A stretch of DNA of 64,000 nt from Psychrobacter sp. I-STPA10 (GCF_021012795.1 NZ_VFYU01000004.1:62001-126000), one strand, 5' to 3'; counted from the stretch's first letter, positions 7,752-17,637 are shown. Notes: generated by a model not told the origin, from the letters alone. Made by a program: numbers and translations.

Positions 7752-9404
7752 ATGAAACTGTCTGTTATTCCCACGTTAACCAACAAAAAATCTGGCACTA
7801 AAAAAAGTGATAAAAACACCAACACTGAACAAAATAACTGCTTAGTGGTATTGGTTAATGAAAATAAACAGCCCATTGGTACAACGGACTTAAACAAAAG
7901 TCTGCCTGCCTATCAAGCACGTATTGATAACTTAATCACCGTAGCGCAATTTACAGGAAAATTGGGGGAAAGTGTCGCTGACTATGCCCTAGCCAGTGAC
8001 AGTAAAAAAGCACCTCTACCTTTATTATTGGTCGGTATTGGAGATAGCAACAAACTATCTGCCACCAACTTACAAAAGATAGCCACGGCTATTTATAAAG
8101 CCATGAGCAAGCGAGTGACGACGCTGACCATTGCACTATCTGATGCTTTGGATACAGAGCAAAACACTCAGTTTGCCTTAGCCCTACTCAATGCCAGCTA
8201 CCGCTTTGATAAATACAAAGCAGAAAGCAAAGCAGACAGCCTTGAACAAATCAATGTTGTTAGTAAAAGCATCACACAAGCAGATATTGACTATATTAAT
8301 GCAGTTTTTGTAGGACAAACCACTACTCGCAATGTTGCCAATGAGCCGGGCAACGTCTGCTTTCCTGAATATATGGCGCAGCAAGCACAAGACATGGCAA
8401 AACGCTACCCTGAGTTACTCAAAGTATCTGTTCTTGGTGAAAAAGAGATGCAACAGCTGGGTATGGAGTGCTTTTTGGCAGTGGCGAAAGGTTCTGCCAA
8501 AGAAGGCAAACTGGTCATCATGGAATATCAAGGCAAATCTGCGGCTGCCATAACAAATACCACAAACCCAAACAGCCTAACTGCCAACCTAAAAGAAGCG
8601 GTCACCAGCAAGCTACCTGCTGCAATAGGCAAAAATAAAGCCAAAGCAAAATCTGCCAAAACAGACGCAAACAGCAACGATACCGATGCCCCAATTGTCT
8701 TGGTTGGTAAAGGGGTTACCTTTGACTCAGGTGGTATCTCTATCAAACCGGGTGCAGCCATGGATGAAATGAAATTTGACATGGGCGGCTCAGCCTCAGT
8801 ACTTGGAACAATGCAAGCCTTATGCGAAGCTCGCCTGCCCATCAATGTGGTTGGTGCATTGGCATGTGCTGAAAACATGCCATCAGGAGATGCCACTCGT
8901 CCTGGTGATATTGTTAAAGCAATGAATGGTAAGACCGTAGAAATATTAAACACCGATGCCGAAGGACGCTTAGTATTGGCAGATACATTATGCTATGTGC
9001 AACGTTATAACCCCAAAGTTATCATTGATGTGGCGACACTGACAGGGGCATGTATCATTGCGCTAGGGCATGTCCGCTCTGCTGTCTATAGCAATGATGA
9101 AGATGTGTTATTTGAACTAGAAAACGCCAGTGAGCAGTCAGGTGATTTGATTTGGCACATGCCCCTAGATGATGCCTACCAGTCTCAGCTTGACTCTCCA
9201 ATTGCAGATATCCAAAATATTGGTGGTCGTCCAGCAGGTTCAGTCACAGCGGCGTGCTTCTTAAAACGCTTTATCAAAGAGGGACAAGCTTGGGCACACT
9301 TAGATATTGCTGGCACAGCTTGGAACTCTGGTAAAGAAAAAGGTGCAACAGGTCGTCCTGTGCCTTTATTTATGCAGTATCTAAAAAACTGTAGCCAATG
9401 TTAA
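7752..9404 (+). CDS. pepA: Leucyl aminopeptidase PepA (M17 family)
   Basis: A cytosolic metallo-exopeptidase that removes N-terminal residues, leucine preferred. In some bacteria it also binds DNA in Xer recombination and pyrimidine regulation. The M17 active site is intact: VGKGVTFDSGG (about residue 317; catalytic Lys, metal Asp), MKFDMGG and NTDAEGRL (about residue 399; metal Asp/Glu and the Arg). At 550 residues it exceeds E. coli PepA (503) because of a Lys/Ala/Asn-rich insert at about residues 262-313, between the N-terminal and catalytic domains. A strong AAGGAG site precedes the ATG. It is followed by holC, as in many gammaproteobacteria. Confidence 0.95.
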   Translation: MKLSVIPTLTNKKSGTKKSDKNTNTEQNNCLVVLVNENKQPIGTTDLNKSLPAYQARIDNLITVAQFTGKLGESVADYALASDSKKAPLPLLLVGIGDSNKLSATNLQKIATAIYKAMSKRVTTLTIALSDALDTEQNTQFALALLNASYRFDKYKAESKADSLEQINVVSKSITQADIDYINAVFVGQTTTRNVANEPGNVCFPEYMAQQAQDMAKRYPELLKVSVLGEKEMQQLGMECFLAVAKGSAKEGKLVIMEYQGKSAAAITNTTNPNSLTANLKEAVTSKLPAAIGKNKAKAKSAKTDANSNDTDAPIVLVGKGVTFDSGGISIKPGAAMDEMKFDMGGSASVLGTMQALCEARLPINVVGALACAENMPSGDATRPGDIVKAMNGKTVEILNTDAEGRLVLADTLCYVQRYNPKVIIDVATLTGACIIALGHVRSAVYSNDEDVLFELENASEQSGDLIWHMPLDDAYQSQLDSPIADIQNIGGRPAGSVTAACFLKRFIKEGQAWAHLDIAGTAWNSGKEKGATGRPVPLFMQYLKNCSQC

Positions 9405-9437
9405 ATGCGCTGCGCTAAGTCAGGCTAATTACTTATC

Positions 9438-9887
9438 ATGCAAGCCAGCTTTTATGTATTAAATGCACACACTGCATCAGACACTCAAGCCGTCTTGGAT
9501 TTTGTGTGCAAACTGATACAAACGGTTCTTAAAAAAAGCGAACATAGCCTTGTTGTTGTCGACAATGATGACGCAAGGCTTGTTATGCTTGACAAATACT
9601 TATGGGAGTTTGAAGCAACCAGCTTTATTCCGCATCAACTCAATATCTCAAATGCTATCAATACACCAGATATACGGTCTCCTGTACTACTTACTGACAC
9701 CTTCCCCGCCCACTTTGACGGCATTATCCTAAATCTTAGTCCCACTGCTGTTCCCTTAAATAACCAACTTACACCTGAGCGTATCCTAGAGATTATCACT
9801 CCTGATAATGACAGTCAGCAACAGGGTCGAGACAAATATAAGCACTACCGTAGCTTAGGACTTACCCTGAATCACTTTAAGTTATAA
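9438..9887 (+). CDS. holC: DNA polymerase III chi subunit
   Basis: HolC (chi) links the clamp-loader through psi to single-stranded DNA-binding protein during replication. The 149-residue product has the family's signature: an N-terminal FYVLN strand, then LDKYLWEFEATSFIPHQ near residues 52-68, and a C-terminal tail YKHYRSLGLTLNHF typical of chi. It begins 33 bases after the pepA stop with no terminator between, so the two are probably co-transcribed; pepA-holC is a widely conserved pair. Confidence 0.88.
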   Translation: MQASFYVLNAHTASDTQAVLDFVCKLIQTVLKKSEHSLVVVDNDDARLVMLDKYLWEFEATSFIPHQLNISNAINTPDIRSPVLLTDTFPAHFDGIILNLSPTAVPLNNQLTPERILEIITPDNDSQQQGRDKYKHYRSLGLTLNHFKL

Positions 9888-9971
9888 ATACCTCTTAAAT
9901 TCAGAAAAATAAGCGCAACGCTCTTATTACTGCCACCCATATCCTGCTCAAATATGACTACATAGTAAAAA

Positions 9972-9990
9972 CTAAATGATTATCATTAAC
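9972..9990. promoter_or_regulatory. Possible Fur box upstream of sstT
   Basis: The segment containing AAATGATTATCATTAAC matches the 19-base Fur consensus at 14 positions, and its centre is nearly palindromic. It lies about 160 bases before sstT and may control that gene or nothing at all. Confidence 0.35.
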
Positions 9991-10147
9991 AATGTTGCGC
10001 TAAAATAAAAAGCTTTGTGGGTAGGTATGGTTATTAAAAAAGCTTCTTTAATCTAGTAATTGGTATATTAATTATTTTTCTACTGCTTAAAAAATGCTAC
10101 TATCCCGCCCCAACGTATTACTTTAGTATCTTTTTTTATCATAAGGA

Positions 10148-11359
10148 TTGCTCATGAACTCACTAGTGACACTATACCGACGCATAGGACTTGTGCCACT
10201 GATTATTATTGGTTTAATAGTTGGTATATTGATTGGCTGGCTAGCACCGTCTATTGGTATCAGTATCGGTCTACTAGGTACATTATTTGTCGGGGCGTTA
10301 AAAGCAGTTGCCCCTATTTTAGTATTTGTACTGGTCATTGCTGCGGTGTGTCAGCATCGCTCAGGCAATAAAGTATATGTCAAACCTGTGTTAATTTTAT
10401 ATATCTTCGGCACATTTTTGGCAGCGTTAACCGCTGTTACCGCCAGCTTTTTATTTCCAACCAAACTGGTTCTGATTCAAGGTTCCATTGAGCAAATCCC
10501 ACCCGCCACACTACAAGAAGTATTAACCACCCTGTTAATGAATCTGGTAGCAAACCCTGTCAATGCGATTGCCAATGCCAACTATATAGGCATTTTGGCA
10601 TGGGCATTGGTCATCGGTTTTGCCCTGCGTCATGCCAGTGAGGGTACTCGTCAAGTGGTTGCAGATTTTTCCGATGCCATCTCACAAGTGGTCAAATGGG
10701 TCATTGCCACTGCCCCACTGGGTATCATGGGATTGGTTGCCAATACAGTTGCTGAAACAGGATTTTCGGCATTACTTGGATACGCACGTATCTTAGCCAT
10801 ATTGGTTGGTTGTATGTTATTTATTGCATTGATTGTTAACCCCATCATTGTTGCTGTCAAAACTGGTAAAAACCCTTATCCATTGGTATTTACTTGCTTA
10901 CAAGAATCTGGCATCACCGCCTTTTTTACCCGTAGTTCAGCAGCAAATATTCCAGTTAATATGAACTTGGCTCACAAACTTGGTCTACACGAAGACACCT
11001 ATTCAGTTACCCTACCACTAGGAGCAACCATTAACATGGCAGGGGCAGCAATTACCATTAATGTACTCACCCTTGCAGCGGCATACACACAGGGTATCGA
11101 TGTCAGCTTTGGCTCAGCATTATTGCTCAGTGTTGTTGCTACCATTAGTGCGTGTGGCGCATCGGGCGTCGCTGGCGGTTCTTTATTACTGATTCCATTG
11201 GCATGTAGCTTATTTAGTATACCTAATGACATCGCCATGCAAGTTGTCGCCATTGGCTTTATTATTGGGGTAGTACAAGACTCAGCAGAAACCGCTCTCA
11301 ACTCTTCTACTGATGTGCTATTTACAGCAGCCGCTGACCCTAAATATGCCCGCTCATAA
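10148..11359 (+). CDS. sstT: Sodium:serine/threonine symporter SstT
   Basis: SstT imports serine and threonine with sodium across the inner membrane (dicarboxylate/amino acid:cation symporter family). The 403-residue product matches E. coli SstT closely along its length. Visible family blocks are [18 protein letters not shown] (residues 40-57), the serine-rich hairpin [28 protein letters not shown] with the sodium/substrate-binding NMAGA, and [17 protein letters not shown]. The C-terminal [18 protein letters not shown] is also diagnostic. The gene is monocistronic, with a terminator 66 bases after the stop. Confidence 0.95.
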   Translation: MLMNSLVTLYRRIGLVPLIIIGLIVGILIGWLAPSIGISIGLLGTLFVGALKAVAPILVFVLVIAAVCQHRSGNKVYVKPVLILYIFGTFLAALTAVTASFLFPTKLVLIQGSIEQIPPATLQEVLTTLLMNLVANPVNAIANANYIGILAWALVIGFALRHASEGTRQVVADFSDAISQVVKWVIATAPLGIMGLVANTVAETGFSALLGYARILAILVGCMLFIALIVNPIIVAVKTGKNPYPLVFTCLQESGITAFFTRSSAANIPVNMNLAHKLGLHEDTYSVTLPLGATINMAGAAITINVLTLAAAYTQGIDVSFGSALLLSVVATISACGASGVAGGSLLLIPLACSLFSIPNDIAMQVVAIGFIIGVVQDSAETALNSSTDVLFTAAADPKYARS

Positions 11360-11424
11360 AAGCGACACCCATCTCATACTCATGGCAAAAGCTTGTATGT
11401 CAGCGGTCTAAATATCATAAAAAA

Positions 11425-11456
11425 AGCATCACCATTATGATGGTGATGCTTTTTTA
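11425..11456 (+). terminator. Rho-independent terminator of sstT
   Basis: The arms AGCATCACCAT and ATGGTGATGCT form a hairpin followed by six T. Confidence 0.85.
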
Positions 11457-11496
11457 TTATTACGTTCAAGATATATAAAACAACTCAATCTAAGTT

Positions 11497-11628
11497 AGGA
11501 GTTACGCATTTTTATAGATTATTAGCCACCAGTCATCATTTACTCACTGGCTGTACGTAGTTCCAGAAGCTCAATATAATTCCCAGTCACTTTATAAGAC
11601 TAATATCGTGTACTTTTGCGTAAATCCT
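11497..11628. repeat. MITE-like element, family B
   Basis: A 132-base element with inverted termini AGGAGTTACGCA and TGCGTAAATCCT and an internal CTGGCTGTACGTAG core. It shares ends and core with the copies at 42236-42360 and 54396-54527. No coding capacity, so it would need a transposase in trans. Confidence 0.75.
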
Positions 11629-11669
11629 ATAAATAATGGTGACTCATTATATCCAATCTAGATAACCAA

Positions 11670-12023
11670 CTATTCCCACGTCACCTCAACCACCTGTGTG
11701 CTCTGTGGCTCAAACTGCCGCTTAAACTGTCGTAATTGTTCTACTTCTTCTAGTAACTCTAAAATCAAACCAATCGCTGGCACACTAGCATCAAAATCTC
11801 GACTCAGCCGTGATGCTCGGCGTACAGTTGATAATTGATAGCCAGAAAAATACTGACTGCTACTATCAGCCGTCACTCTTTGCTCATTTACTTTTGGACT
11901 CACATCAGGGGTAATGATGCTTTCTTCAATTAATGCCAATACCCATGTACGCTCTTGACCACAAGCCGTTACCAGTTCATCCAAACTCATAATAATGTCA
12001 TTTAATTCTGTTGAATGTTGCAT
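11670..12023 (-). CDS. cbpM: Chaperone modulator CbpM
   Basis: CbpM is a small MerR-like helical protein that binds the J-domain of CbpA and inhibits its co-chaperone activity. The 117-residue product fits the family in size and pattern: an N-terminal helical half with LDELVTACGQERTWVLALIEESII, a middle turn with YQLSTVRRASRLSRDFD and a C-terminal helix LELLEEVEQLRQFKRQF. It lies 46 bases after cbpA on the same strand, the classical cbpA-cbpM operon order. Confidence 0.88.
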   Translation of the reverse strand: MQHSTELNDIIMSLDELVTACGQERTWVLALIEESIITPDVSPKVNEQRVTADSSSQYFSGYQLSTVRRASRLSRDFDASVPAIGLILELLEEVEQLRQFKRQFEPQSTQVVEVTWE

Positions 12024-12069
12024 TATTTTATCCTTATTTATCTGTCACTATGCTTATCATTCTAAGGTA

Positions 12070-13068
12070 TCAACGTGCAATTTGTGTATCATTAAAAGCC
12101 GCTTGTAATGCTGCAAATGCCGCTTTTTGTGCGTCAGTACTGACTTCTGGATTCACAATATTCAACGTCAAATATAAATCTCCAGCATTTTTAGCCGGAA
12201 TACCTTTGCCTTTGAGACGTAAATGACTACCTGACTTACTATTTTTGGGAATGGTCACACCAAGCGTACCTGCAGGCGTGCTCACATTAATTTTATCTCC
12301 CAAAGCAGCTTCCCACGGTGTGATATTGACTGTCTGATACACGTCCGCACCATCAAGGCGAATATTATCGGCATGGCTGATGTTCACTTTTAAGAACAGA
12401 TCACCATTGTCACCACTCCCCATACTTGCCGCACCCTGACCTGTTAGGCGGATTTGCTTGCCCTCAGTAATGCCTTTGGGTATTTTTATTTTTAGGGTTT
12501 TGTTTTCATGGGTTACTTGTCCATTTGGCTGACGCACAGGCACATTTAATTTAATGTTGTATTCATCGCCTTGATATACAGAATCCAATGCCACAGAGAT
12601 CTCAGCATGTTGATCTTGACCTTTACCAGCGCCAGATGCAAAGCCTTCAAATCCAGTGCCACCCGCACCATGATGATTTTGATGGCTTTGACGACCTTGT
12701 CCGCGTGCACCAAAGGCAGAGAATATGTCATCAAAACGGAAACCACCATCACCAAATGCCTGTCCTTCACCAAACTGACCTTTTAGATCCTCCCAGCGAA
12801 AGCCACCTTGTCCACCCGCACTAGAACCAGTAAAACCACCTTGACCAGCAAACGGATTGGCTTGGATTGCATCATACTCAGCGCGCTTATCTTTATCGCG
12901 CAAGGTCTCATAGGCATTGTTAATTTCGGCTATCTTTTCATCTGCATTGGGCAAATCACTGACATCAGGGTGATATTTTCGCACCAGCTTACGGTAGGCT
13001 TTTTTAATATCCTGCTCTGATGCATCTTTTTTCACCCCTAAAATGTCATAATAGTTTTTTTCTGCCAT
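12070..13068 (-). CDS. cbpA: Curved DNA-binding protein / DnaJ-like co-chaperone CbpA
   Basis: A class B J-protein that stimulates DnaK and binds curved DNA. The 332 residues comprise an N-terminal J-domain with the essential HPD (RKYHPDVSD, about residues 30-38), a Gly/Phe-rich linker (GGFRFDDIFSAFG and neighbours) and two C-terminal substrate-binding domains (LKIKIPKGITEGKQIRL; LRLKGKGIP). There are no CxxCxGxG repeats, which separates it from the DnaJ at 55390. It is about 25 residues longer than E. coli CbpA owing to the Gly-rich linker. Followed by cbpM. Confidence 0.92.
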   Translation of the reverse strand: MAEKNYYDILGVKKDASEQDIKKAYRKLVRKYHPDVSDLPNADEKIAEINNAYETLRDKDKRAEYDAIQANPFAGQGGFTGSSAGGQGGFRWEDLKGQFGEGQAFGDGGFRFDDIFSAFGARGQGRQSHQNHHGAGGTGFEGFASGAGKGQDQHAEISVALDSVYQGDEYNIKLNVPVRQPNGQVTHENKTLKIKIPKGITEGKQIRLTGQGAASMGSGDNGDLFLKVNISHADNIRLDGADVYQTVNITPWEAALGDKINVSTPAGTLGVTIPKNSKSGSHLRLKGKGIPAKNAGDLYLTLNIVNPEVSTDAQKAAFAALQAAFNDTQIAR

Positions 13069-13190
13069 GTTATTTATCCTTGGTTATATCCACAGTTTAT
13101 ATAATTATATAGATAAGGTCACATCAAGAGAGTTTAAAGAGAATGAAGGTATAAAATACGTAAGTACGGTTATATGCAATCAATTGTATG

Positions 13191-15308
13191 CTACCAATAA
13201 TGATGCCATACCACACTCAAGGCATTGTCTTTATCACTGCTGCTATGTTGATTATTTATGTTCTGGTGATTATCTTGTGAATCTTGATGTATATAGTCTG
13301 CTACTAACCTAATGTCATTATTTTTATTGATTTGTTGGCGTAGAGTCAATTGTGCTTGTTGCACAATCTCATGACTGGCTCGCTTGGTGGCAGTATAAGA
13401 TAACTGCGCTGATTGCTTTTGTTGCTTGGGATTTTTGATCCGTAAGCCCAGCTCAACACTGGTATCTAAATGACTGTCTTGATCATGTATACTGGCATTG
13501 ACCATGCCATAACCAAGCAGATACTCTCCTGACTTTGCCCCCACACCCACACCTGCCTGTGCATAAACACTGTGCTTATCTGGCTCAAACAAATCTGGCT
13601 TCACCCCCGTTTGCAATTGCCAAGACATTTTTGGTTCACCTGCCAATGGCTGAGCCATATTTTCAATCTGCTGCATGTCCAAAAAGACAAATTCATCAAA
13701 TTCAGGCTTATCTTTATCATAATCATAGCGCACCGAAAGTTGCACTGCCTTAAAACGTTTATCAATGTCTGTATAAGTATTGAGTGGGTCTTTGACAAAT
13801 AAAGCAACGCCCAATTGACTGTCATTTGTCCCCAAAGAGACATGCGCCTGACTGGTCTTGTTACTCAAGGCTGGAGACGGTTTGTCTTGTAATGCTAAAT
13901 TAGACAATCTCTTTCCTGCTGGCAACATAAAACGCTTACTAAGCAGTTGCTTTTTAATAGCGTGATCATGCTCATTGTCATCTTGTGACAGTTTATAATT
14001 ACGATGGCTGATCAAAAACTCCAACGCCAGTGCTTGCTTTTCTGGATTTAATGTCTCTAATACACTGATATCTTCATGACGAATAAAGTCATTAATCACT
14101 GTTTGCAACGGTTTTTCTAATTGCACAAACTGCTGACGTAACTGGGTCTGCTCTGATGGCAAATAGCGCACAGACTCAATCAATGGTTCACCTTTATCAT
14201 CACTATACTCAACAAGCTGATCAAAAACAAAGTCTGGCGCATACCAAGGTGATGTACGTTGGGTGGTTTTAATATCACTGACCAGCTCTAATAACTCTCC
14301 TGAGCGATAACCACAGTTTTGCTTAATAAAATAGTAGTCAAAGCGTGCCGACTTAGCTTCGTATAAGTGATAATTTAATAATTGGGTATTAAATTCATCA
14401 AGATTGAGCACATATTCCCACATATCACGCTGTTCTGTTTTGGAATATACGGCATCTTGCTTAAAAAACTCTGACTCTGAAAATCCTGCATCATACCAAC
14501 CAAATAGCCCTTTAATGGCATACATGACTCCGTTCTCATTTTCAGGGATACGCGCACCAAAGTTATACGAATTATTTAATAAATCGTTCGATGATAGTTG
14601 ATGTTCAGATGTAGCAAAAGATGCTGCATTATCATCGCTATCTACATCTATATGGTCATGGGTCTTAATTAATACATGACCAAAGGTTGAGGCGGGATTT
14701 TTAAGATAGCTACTGACCAATATCACACTCATCTTTTCAGAAGTCTTTGGCAATTGTGGACAGGCATCTAAATCTATAGATAACTTGGGTAGATGGTGGC
14801 TTAACCAAAAATAGCGAGCAGGAAAACGACACACCACTTCTGGATTGGTGCTGTTTTTTAAAGTTGCTATTAACTCTTGATAGGGACTAAAATTCTGACG
14901 GCTTTGTGCCGTTGGTGCAGACAGATAGAAATCTGCTGAGATAACTTCAGGTTGATGATTTTTATAAAATAGTAAATGTTGCCACTGACGATGATTTGCC
15001 AATGTTTGTAATGTGGTTTCAGAATCAACAATGGTAGAGATCTCAAACGGTGGCTGAGCATCACTATAATGAGTTTGAACTTGATTACTCATTGCCTGAC
15101 TATTTGTTTTCTGACTACTTGTTTTCTGCTTTGTAGGCAAGGGAGCTGTCATTACCTGATTGCTCGCCATATTACTCGACATAGCAGATGGTATCGGTGC
15201 TGCATGGACAGGTTGTGTTGCTACCAAAAGACAGCAAGATAAAAAAAGCACACCAGAGATAATACTGGTATGCTTTTTATTCAGCCTTTTTGAAGCAATA
15301 AAGTGCAT
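13191..15308 (-). CDS. DUF4105 (Lnb N-terminal-like) exported protein
   Basis: The ATG at 15308 gives a protein of about 705 residues that opens with a signal peptide (SIISGVLFLSCCLLVATQPVHA). An upstream in-frame ATG at 15368 would put 20 polar residues before it and is less likely. The middle matches the DUF4105 family: NPASTFGHVLI, NSYNFGARIPENENG and KQNCGYRSGELLELV, with conserved His and Cys suggestive of a papain-like or NlpC-like fold. The C-terminal third is rich in alternating hydrophobic and polar strands and may form a beta-barrel in the outer membrane. The substrate is unknown; an envelope role is inferred. Confidence 0.75.
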   Translation of the reverse strand: MHFIASKRLNKKHTSIISGVLFLSCCLLVATQPVHAAPIPSAMSSNMASNQVMTAPLPTKQKTSSQKTNSQAMSNQVQTHYSDAQPPFEISTIVDSETTLQTLANHRQWQHLLFYKNHQPEVISADFYLSAPTAQSRQNFSPYQELIATLKNSTNPEVVCRFPARYFWLSHHLPKLSIDLDACPQLPKTSEKMSVILVSSYLKNPASTFGHVLIKTHDHIDVDSDDNAASFATSEHQLSSNDLLNNSYNFGARIPENENGVMYAIKGLFGWYDAGFSESEFFKQDAVYSKTEQRDMWEYVLNLDEFNTQLLNYHLYEAKSARFDYYFIKQNCGYRSGELLELVSDIKTTQRTSPWYAPDFVFDQLVEYSDDKGEPLIESVRYLPSEQTQLRQQFVQLEKPLQTVINDFIRHEDISVLETLNPEKQALALEFLISHRNYKLSQDDNEHDHAIKKQLLSKRFMLPAGKRLSNLALQDKPSPALSNKTSQAHVSLGTNDSQLGVALFVKDPLNTYTDIDKRFKAVQLSVRYDYDKDKPEFDEFVFLDMQQIENMAQPLAGEPKMSWQLQTGVKPDLFEPDKHSVYAQAGVGVGAKSGEYLLGYGMVNASIHDQDSHLDTSVELGLRIKNPKQQKQSAQLSYTATKRASHEIVQQAQLTLRQQINKNNDIRLVADYIHQDSQDNHQNINNQHSSSDKDNALSVVWHHYW

Positions 15309-15456
15309 ATATGTTATTGGCAAAATATCTGGCAAACCATCATGCTCCTTATTGCTATTATTAGGCATTGGATTAAGCTATTACTTCAACTCAATTTGCA
15401 ATATTAATTAAATAGTTTTATATAAAAAATTTAATTAAATAAATCATACCACACAA

Positions 15457-15948
15457 TTACATGGCACATTTTTGGCTAACAATATTGTATAGTGCTTCTG
15501 CATTTTGCTCTTGAGTTGCATTTTGATAAGCAGAAGTTTGTGTGTACACACCATACTCAGCACGTACCGCATTTACAGAATCACAGCTTGCAACATTTGC
15601 AAGGGCTGATAAATGTGCACCTTGACCAGCAGCTAAGTCTTGCTCAACACTTGGGAAGGCTTCTTTGATTAGTACTGCTGCTTTAACATTGCCACCTTGG
15701 CAAGTATCTGGAGACATTGAGTCAGAGATAGCCGCTGTTGTACCTAAATCCCAAGTTACGTTTGAGATGATGGCTAAAATTGGGCTAGATTTGCCAAATA
15801 TTGCCCCACCGATACCACACTGCTTATAAATCTGCTCGATAGTACGACCTGTATCATGCTTTTTGAATTTTGAGCCGATATCAGCATTTGCCGCTGAAAA
15901 AGGTACTAAAGCTACTAAAGCTGTTGCAACTGCAAGTTTTTTTAACAT
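15457..15948 (-). CDS. DUF3015 family exported protein
   Basis: The 163-residue protein begins with a signal peptide (MLKKLAVATALVALVPFSAANA). The mature part shows the DUF3015 pattern: CGIGGAIFG, then ILAIISNVTWDLGTTAAISDS, DTCQGG, and a C-terminal helical stretch with a final cysteine (VSQKCAM). The four cysteines fit two disulfides in the periplasm. The biological role of the family is not known to me. A good ribosome-binding sequence (AAAGGA) precedes the ATG. It is probably monocistronic. Confidence 0.8.
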   Translation of the reverse strand: MLKKLAVATALVALVPFSAANADIGSKFKKHDTGRTIEQIYKQCGIGGAIFGKSSPILAIISNVTWDLGTTAAISDSMSPDTCQGGNVKAAVLIKEAFPSVEQDLAAGQGAHLSALANVASCDSVNAVRAEYGVYTQTSAYQNATQEQNAEALYNIVSQKCAM

Positions 15949-16071
15949 AACTAATCCTTTAAAATATTTAAAATCAGGTGGTTTATTAAGTAGTGGTAGT
16001 TCCCTTTATTTATTGTCCTGTATTTTCTATTTTTTAGTCTTATTTGATACTTAATTATAAACTTAATCTCC

Positions 16072-16096
16072 CTCTCAACTTCAACCCCCTCCTAGC
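16072..16096 (-). repeat. Fragment of CTCAACTT-terminus repeat providing a stop codon
   Basis: CTCTCAACTTCAACCCCCTCCTAGC matches the outer arm of the repeat seen at 25125-25264. Read on the minus strand, it contributes the TAG that ends the gene at 16092-16643. Confidence 0.6.
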
Positions 16097-16643
16097 TGTC
16101 TGCATTGCTCACACTAAAACAGACAGCACAAGGGGAATAATCATCATCTGGTGCTGATATATTAAATGTCCCTTTCACCACTGTTTCACCTTTATAATAG
16201 GTAACAGTACCATCAGTTTTTATCTTTTTAAAATCAGCAGCTCCTGCTAAACTCGCTACGTTAAAGTCAGTAAGATAGTATCGGGTCATATCTTGGGTTG
16301 CATACGCCACACACGTATTGGCGGATATTTCTTGCCAGACCGAATCATTATTAACAATTTGTCTATCTTCTTCTACACCACAATTTTCATCACGTTTTTT
16401 ATTCCAAGCAATTTGCTTATTATCCATTTGCTGTTTTTGAGTAGCAGTTAAGTTGCGATAAATATTCATATAAACGCCATTTAATCGCTGTTTTTCAGTC
16501 TTTACAGCTTCAATAGAACACTGATAAGAGTCTTTTAAATTGGCTTTTTCGCAGTCATAATTGTGCTCTTCAAATGCTGCTTGAGCACCCATCGCTGTCA
16601 AACACACTGTAGTCATGACAAATAATCTATTTGGTAACTTCAT
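16092..16643 (-). CDS. LprI-like (DUF1311) exported protein, possible lysozyme inhibitor
   Basis: The 183-residue product has a signal peptide (MKLPNRLFVMTTVCLTAMGAQA). Residues 25-120 resemble the LprI N-terminal/DUF1311 domain: an early CEKAN, LNGVYMNIYRNLTATQKQQM, QIAWNKKRDENCG and a later CVAYAT, giving the conserved cysteine pattern. LprI of Mycobacterium tuberculosis inhibits lysozyme; whether this protein does is not shown. The last residues and the TAG stop lie where a repeat arm begins, so an original C-terminus may have been replaced. Confidence 0.65.
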   Translation of the reverse strand: MKLPNRLFVMTTVCLTAMGAQAAFEEHNYDCEKANLKDSYQCSIEAVKTEKQRLNGVYMNIYRNLTATQKQQMDNKQIAWNKKRDENCGVEEDRQIVNNDSVWQEISANTCVAYATQDMTRYYLTDFNVASLAGAADFKKIKTDGTVTYYKGETVVKGTFNISAPDDDYSPCAVCFSVSNADS

Positions 16644-16776
16644 ATAATAGTCCTATTTATTGTATTAAATTGATAACGCAGTAAAGTTGAGGTAAAGCTT
16701 TATCTTATAGTAATCAATAAATACCAGCGTTAACAGTATTGTTTGTAACGGTGTTTTTAGTATCTCTTTGACTATA

Positions 16777-17637
16777 TTACTGACGAACAAGACGAGTTGG
16801 CTTTGGTAACACACTTATATCACTAGCCCGACAAGGATTAATATCAATGCCACCACGACGGGTATACCATGCCCGTACCATCAACGACGCAGGATGAAAA
16901 TACTGGCTTAAATCAGCAAATATCTGTTCAACGCATTGCTCATGGAAGCCATTATGCTGACGAAAACTAAGTATATACTTAAGCAAATTTGCTTGATTTA
17001 CCTCTATATCGGTGGTCATTTCTATCGCTACTGTACCCCAATCAGGTTGATTGGTGACGGGACAATTACTACGCAATAAATTAGAATAAAGCTGATAGTC
17101 TTGTAATTCTGCTGTATCTGATTGCATATCAAGTTTGCCCAAAAGACAAGCATCAGGGTGTTCAGTCAATGCGATTTTTTCTGCTGTCTGTACCAATGCT
17201 TGGTCAATACATTGTCCTTGTGGCTGATCTATCAGCAGTCCAGAAATGCTATTAATAGTAGATAAATCAAAAAGTTGCACAGTGACAGACGCCCCTACCG
17301 CCTCAGATAAGTCTTTGCTGATGGTCTGTTGTACTGTTTGCCAGTCATCAAATTCTGTAAAATTGAGACTGTTAAGATACAGCTTTAATGATTTGGATTC
17401 GACGATATTAGTAGAGGTAGCAGGAATAGAAAAACGTGCCAACGCCACTTGTGAAATACCTTGTGAGTTGAGCCATGACACTTCAAAGGCATGCCACCAA
17501 TCAACGCCAACGCATAGCTTATTGGTATCATAATTGATATGCCCACGCCCAAGTGTTCTGCTAATCGGATATAACACCTCAGGAGAATAAGATTTGGGAT
17601 AGCTGGTAGACTCACCCAATACACCATGTATACTCAT
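16777..17637 (-). CDS. queF: NADPH-dependent preQ0 reductase QueF
   Basis: QueF reduces the nitrile of 7-cyano-7-deazaguanine to preQ1, the last soluble step before queuosine is built into tRNA. The 286-residue size matches the long, E. coli-type QueF made of two T-fold halves. The substrate/NADPH motif is seen as ESKSLKLYLNS (about residue 80), and the catalytic Cys and Asp occur in SNCPVTNQPDWG (about residues 190-200; E. coli Cys190 and Asp197). No other queuosine genes are nearby. Confidence 0.95.
   Translation of the reverse strand: MSIHGVLGESTSYPKSYSPEVLYPISRTLGRGHINYDTNKLCVGVDWWHAFEVSWLNSQGISQVALARFSIPATSTNIVESKSLKLYLNSLNFTEFDDWQTVQQTISKDLSEAVGASVTVQLFDLSTINSISGLLIDQPQGQCIDQALVQTAEKIALTEHPDACLLGKLDMQSDTAELQDYQLYSNLLRSNCPVTNQPDWGTVAIEMTTDIEVNQANLLKYILSFRQHNGFHEQCVEQIFADLSQYFHPASLMVRAWYTRRGGIDINPCRASDISVLPKPTRLVRQ

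Noticed and set aside
12571..13020. Plus-strand open frames opposite cbpA
   Set aside because: Shadows of the Gly-rich and J-domain coding region.
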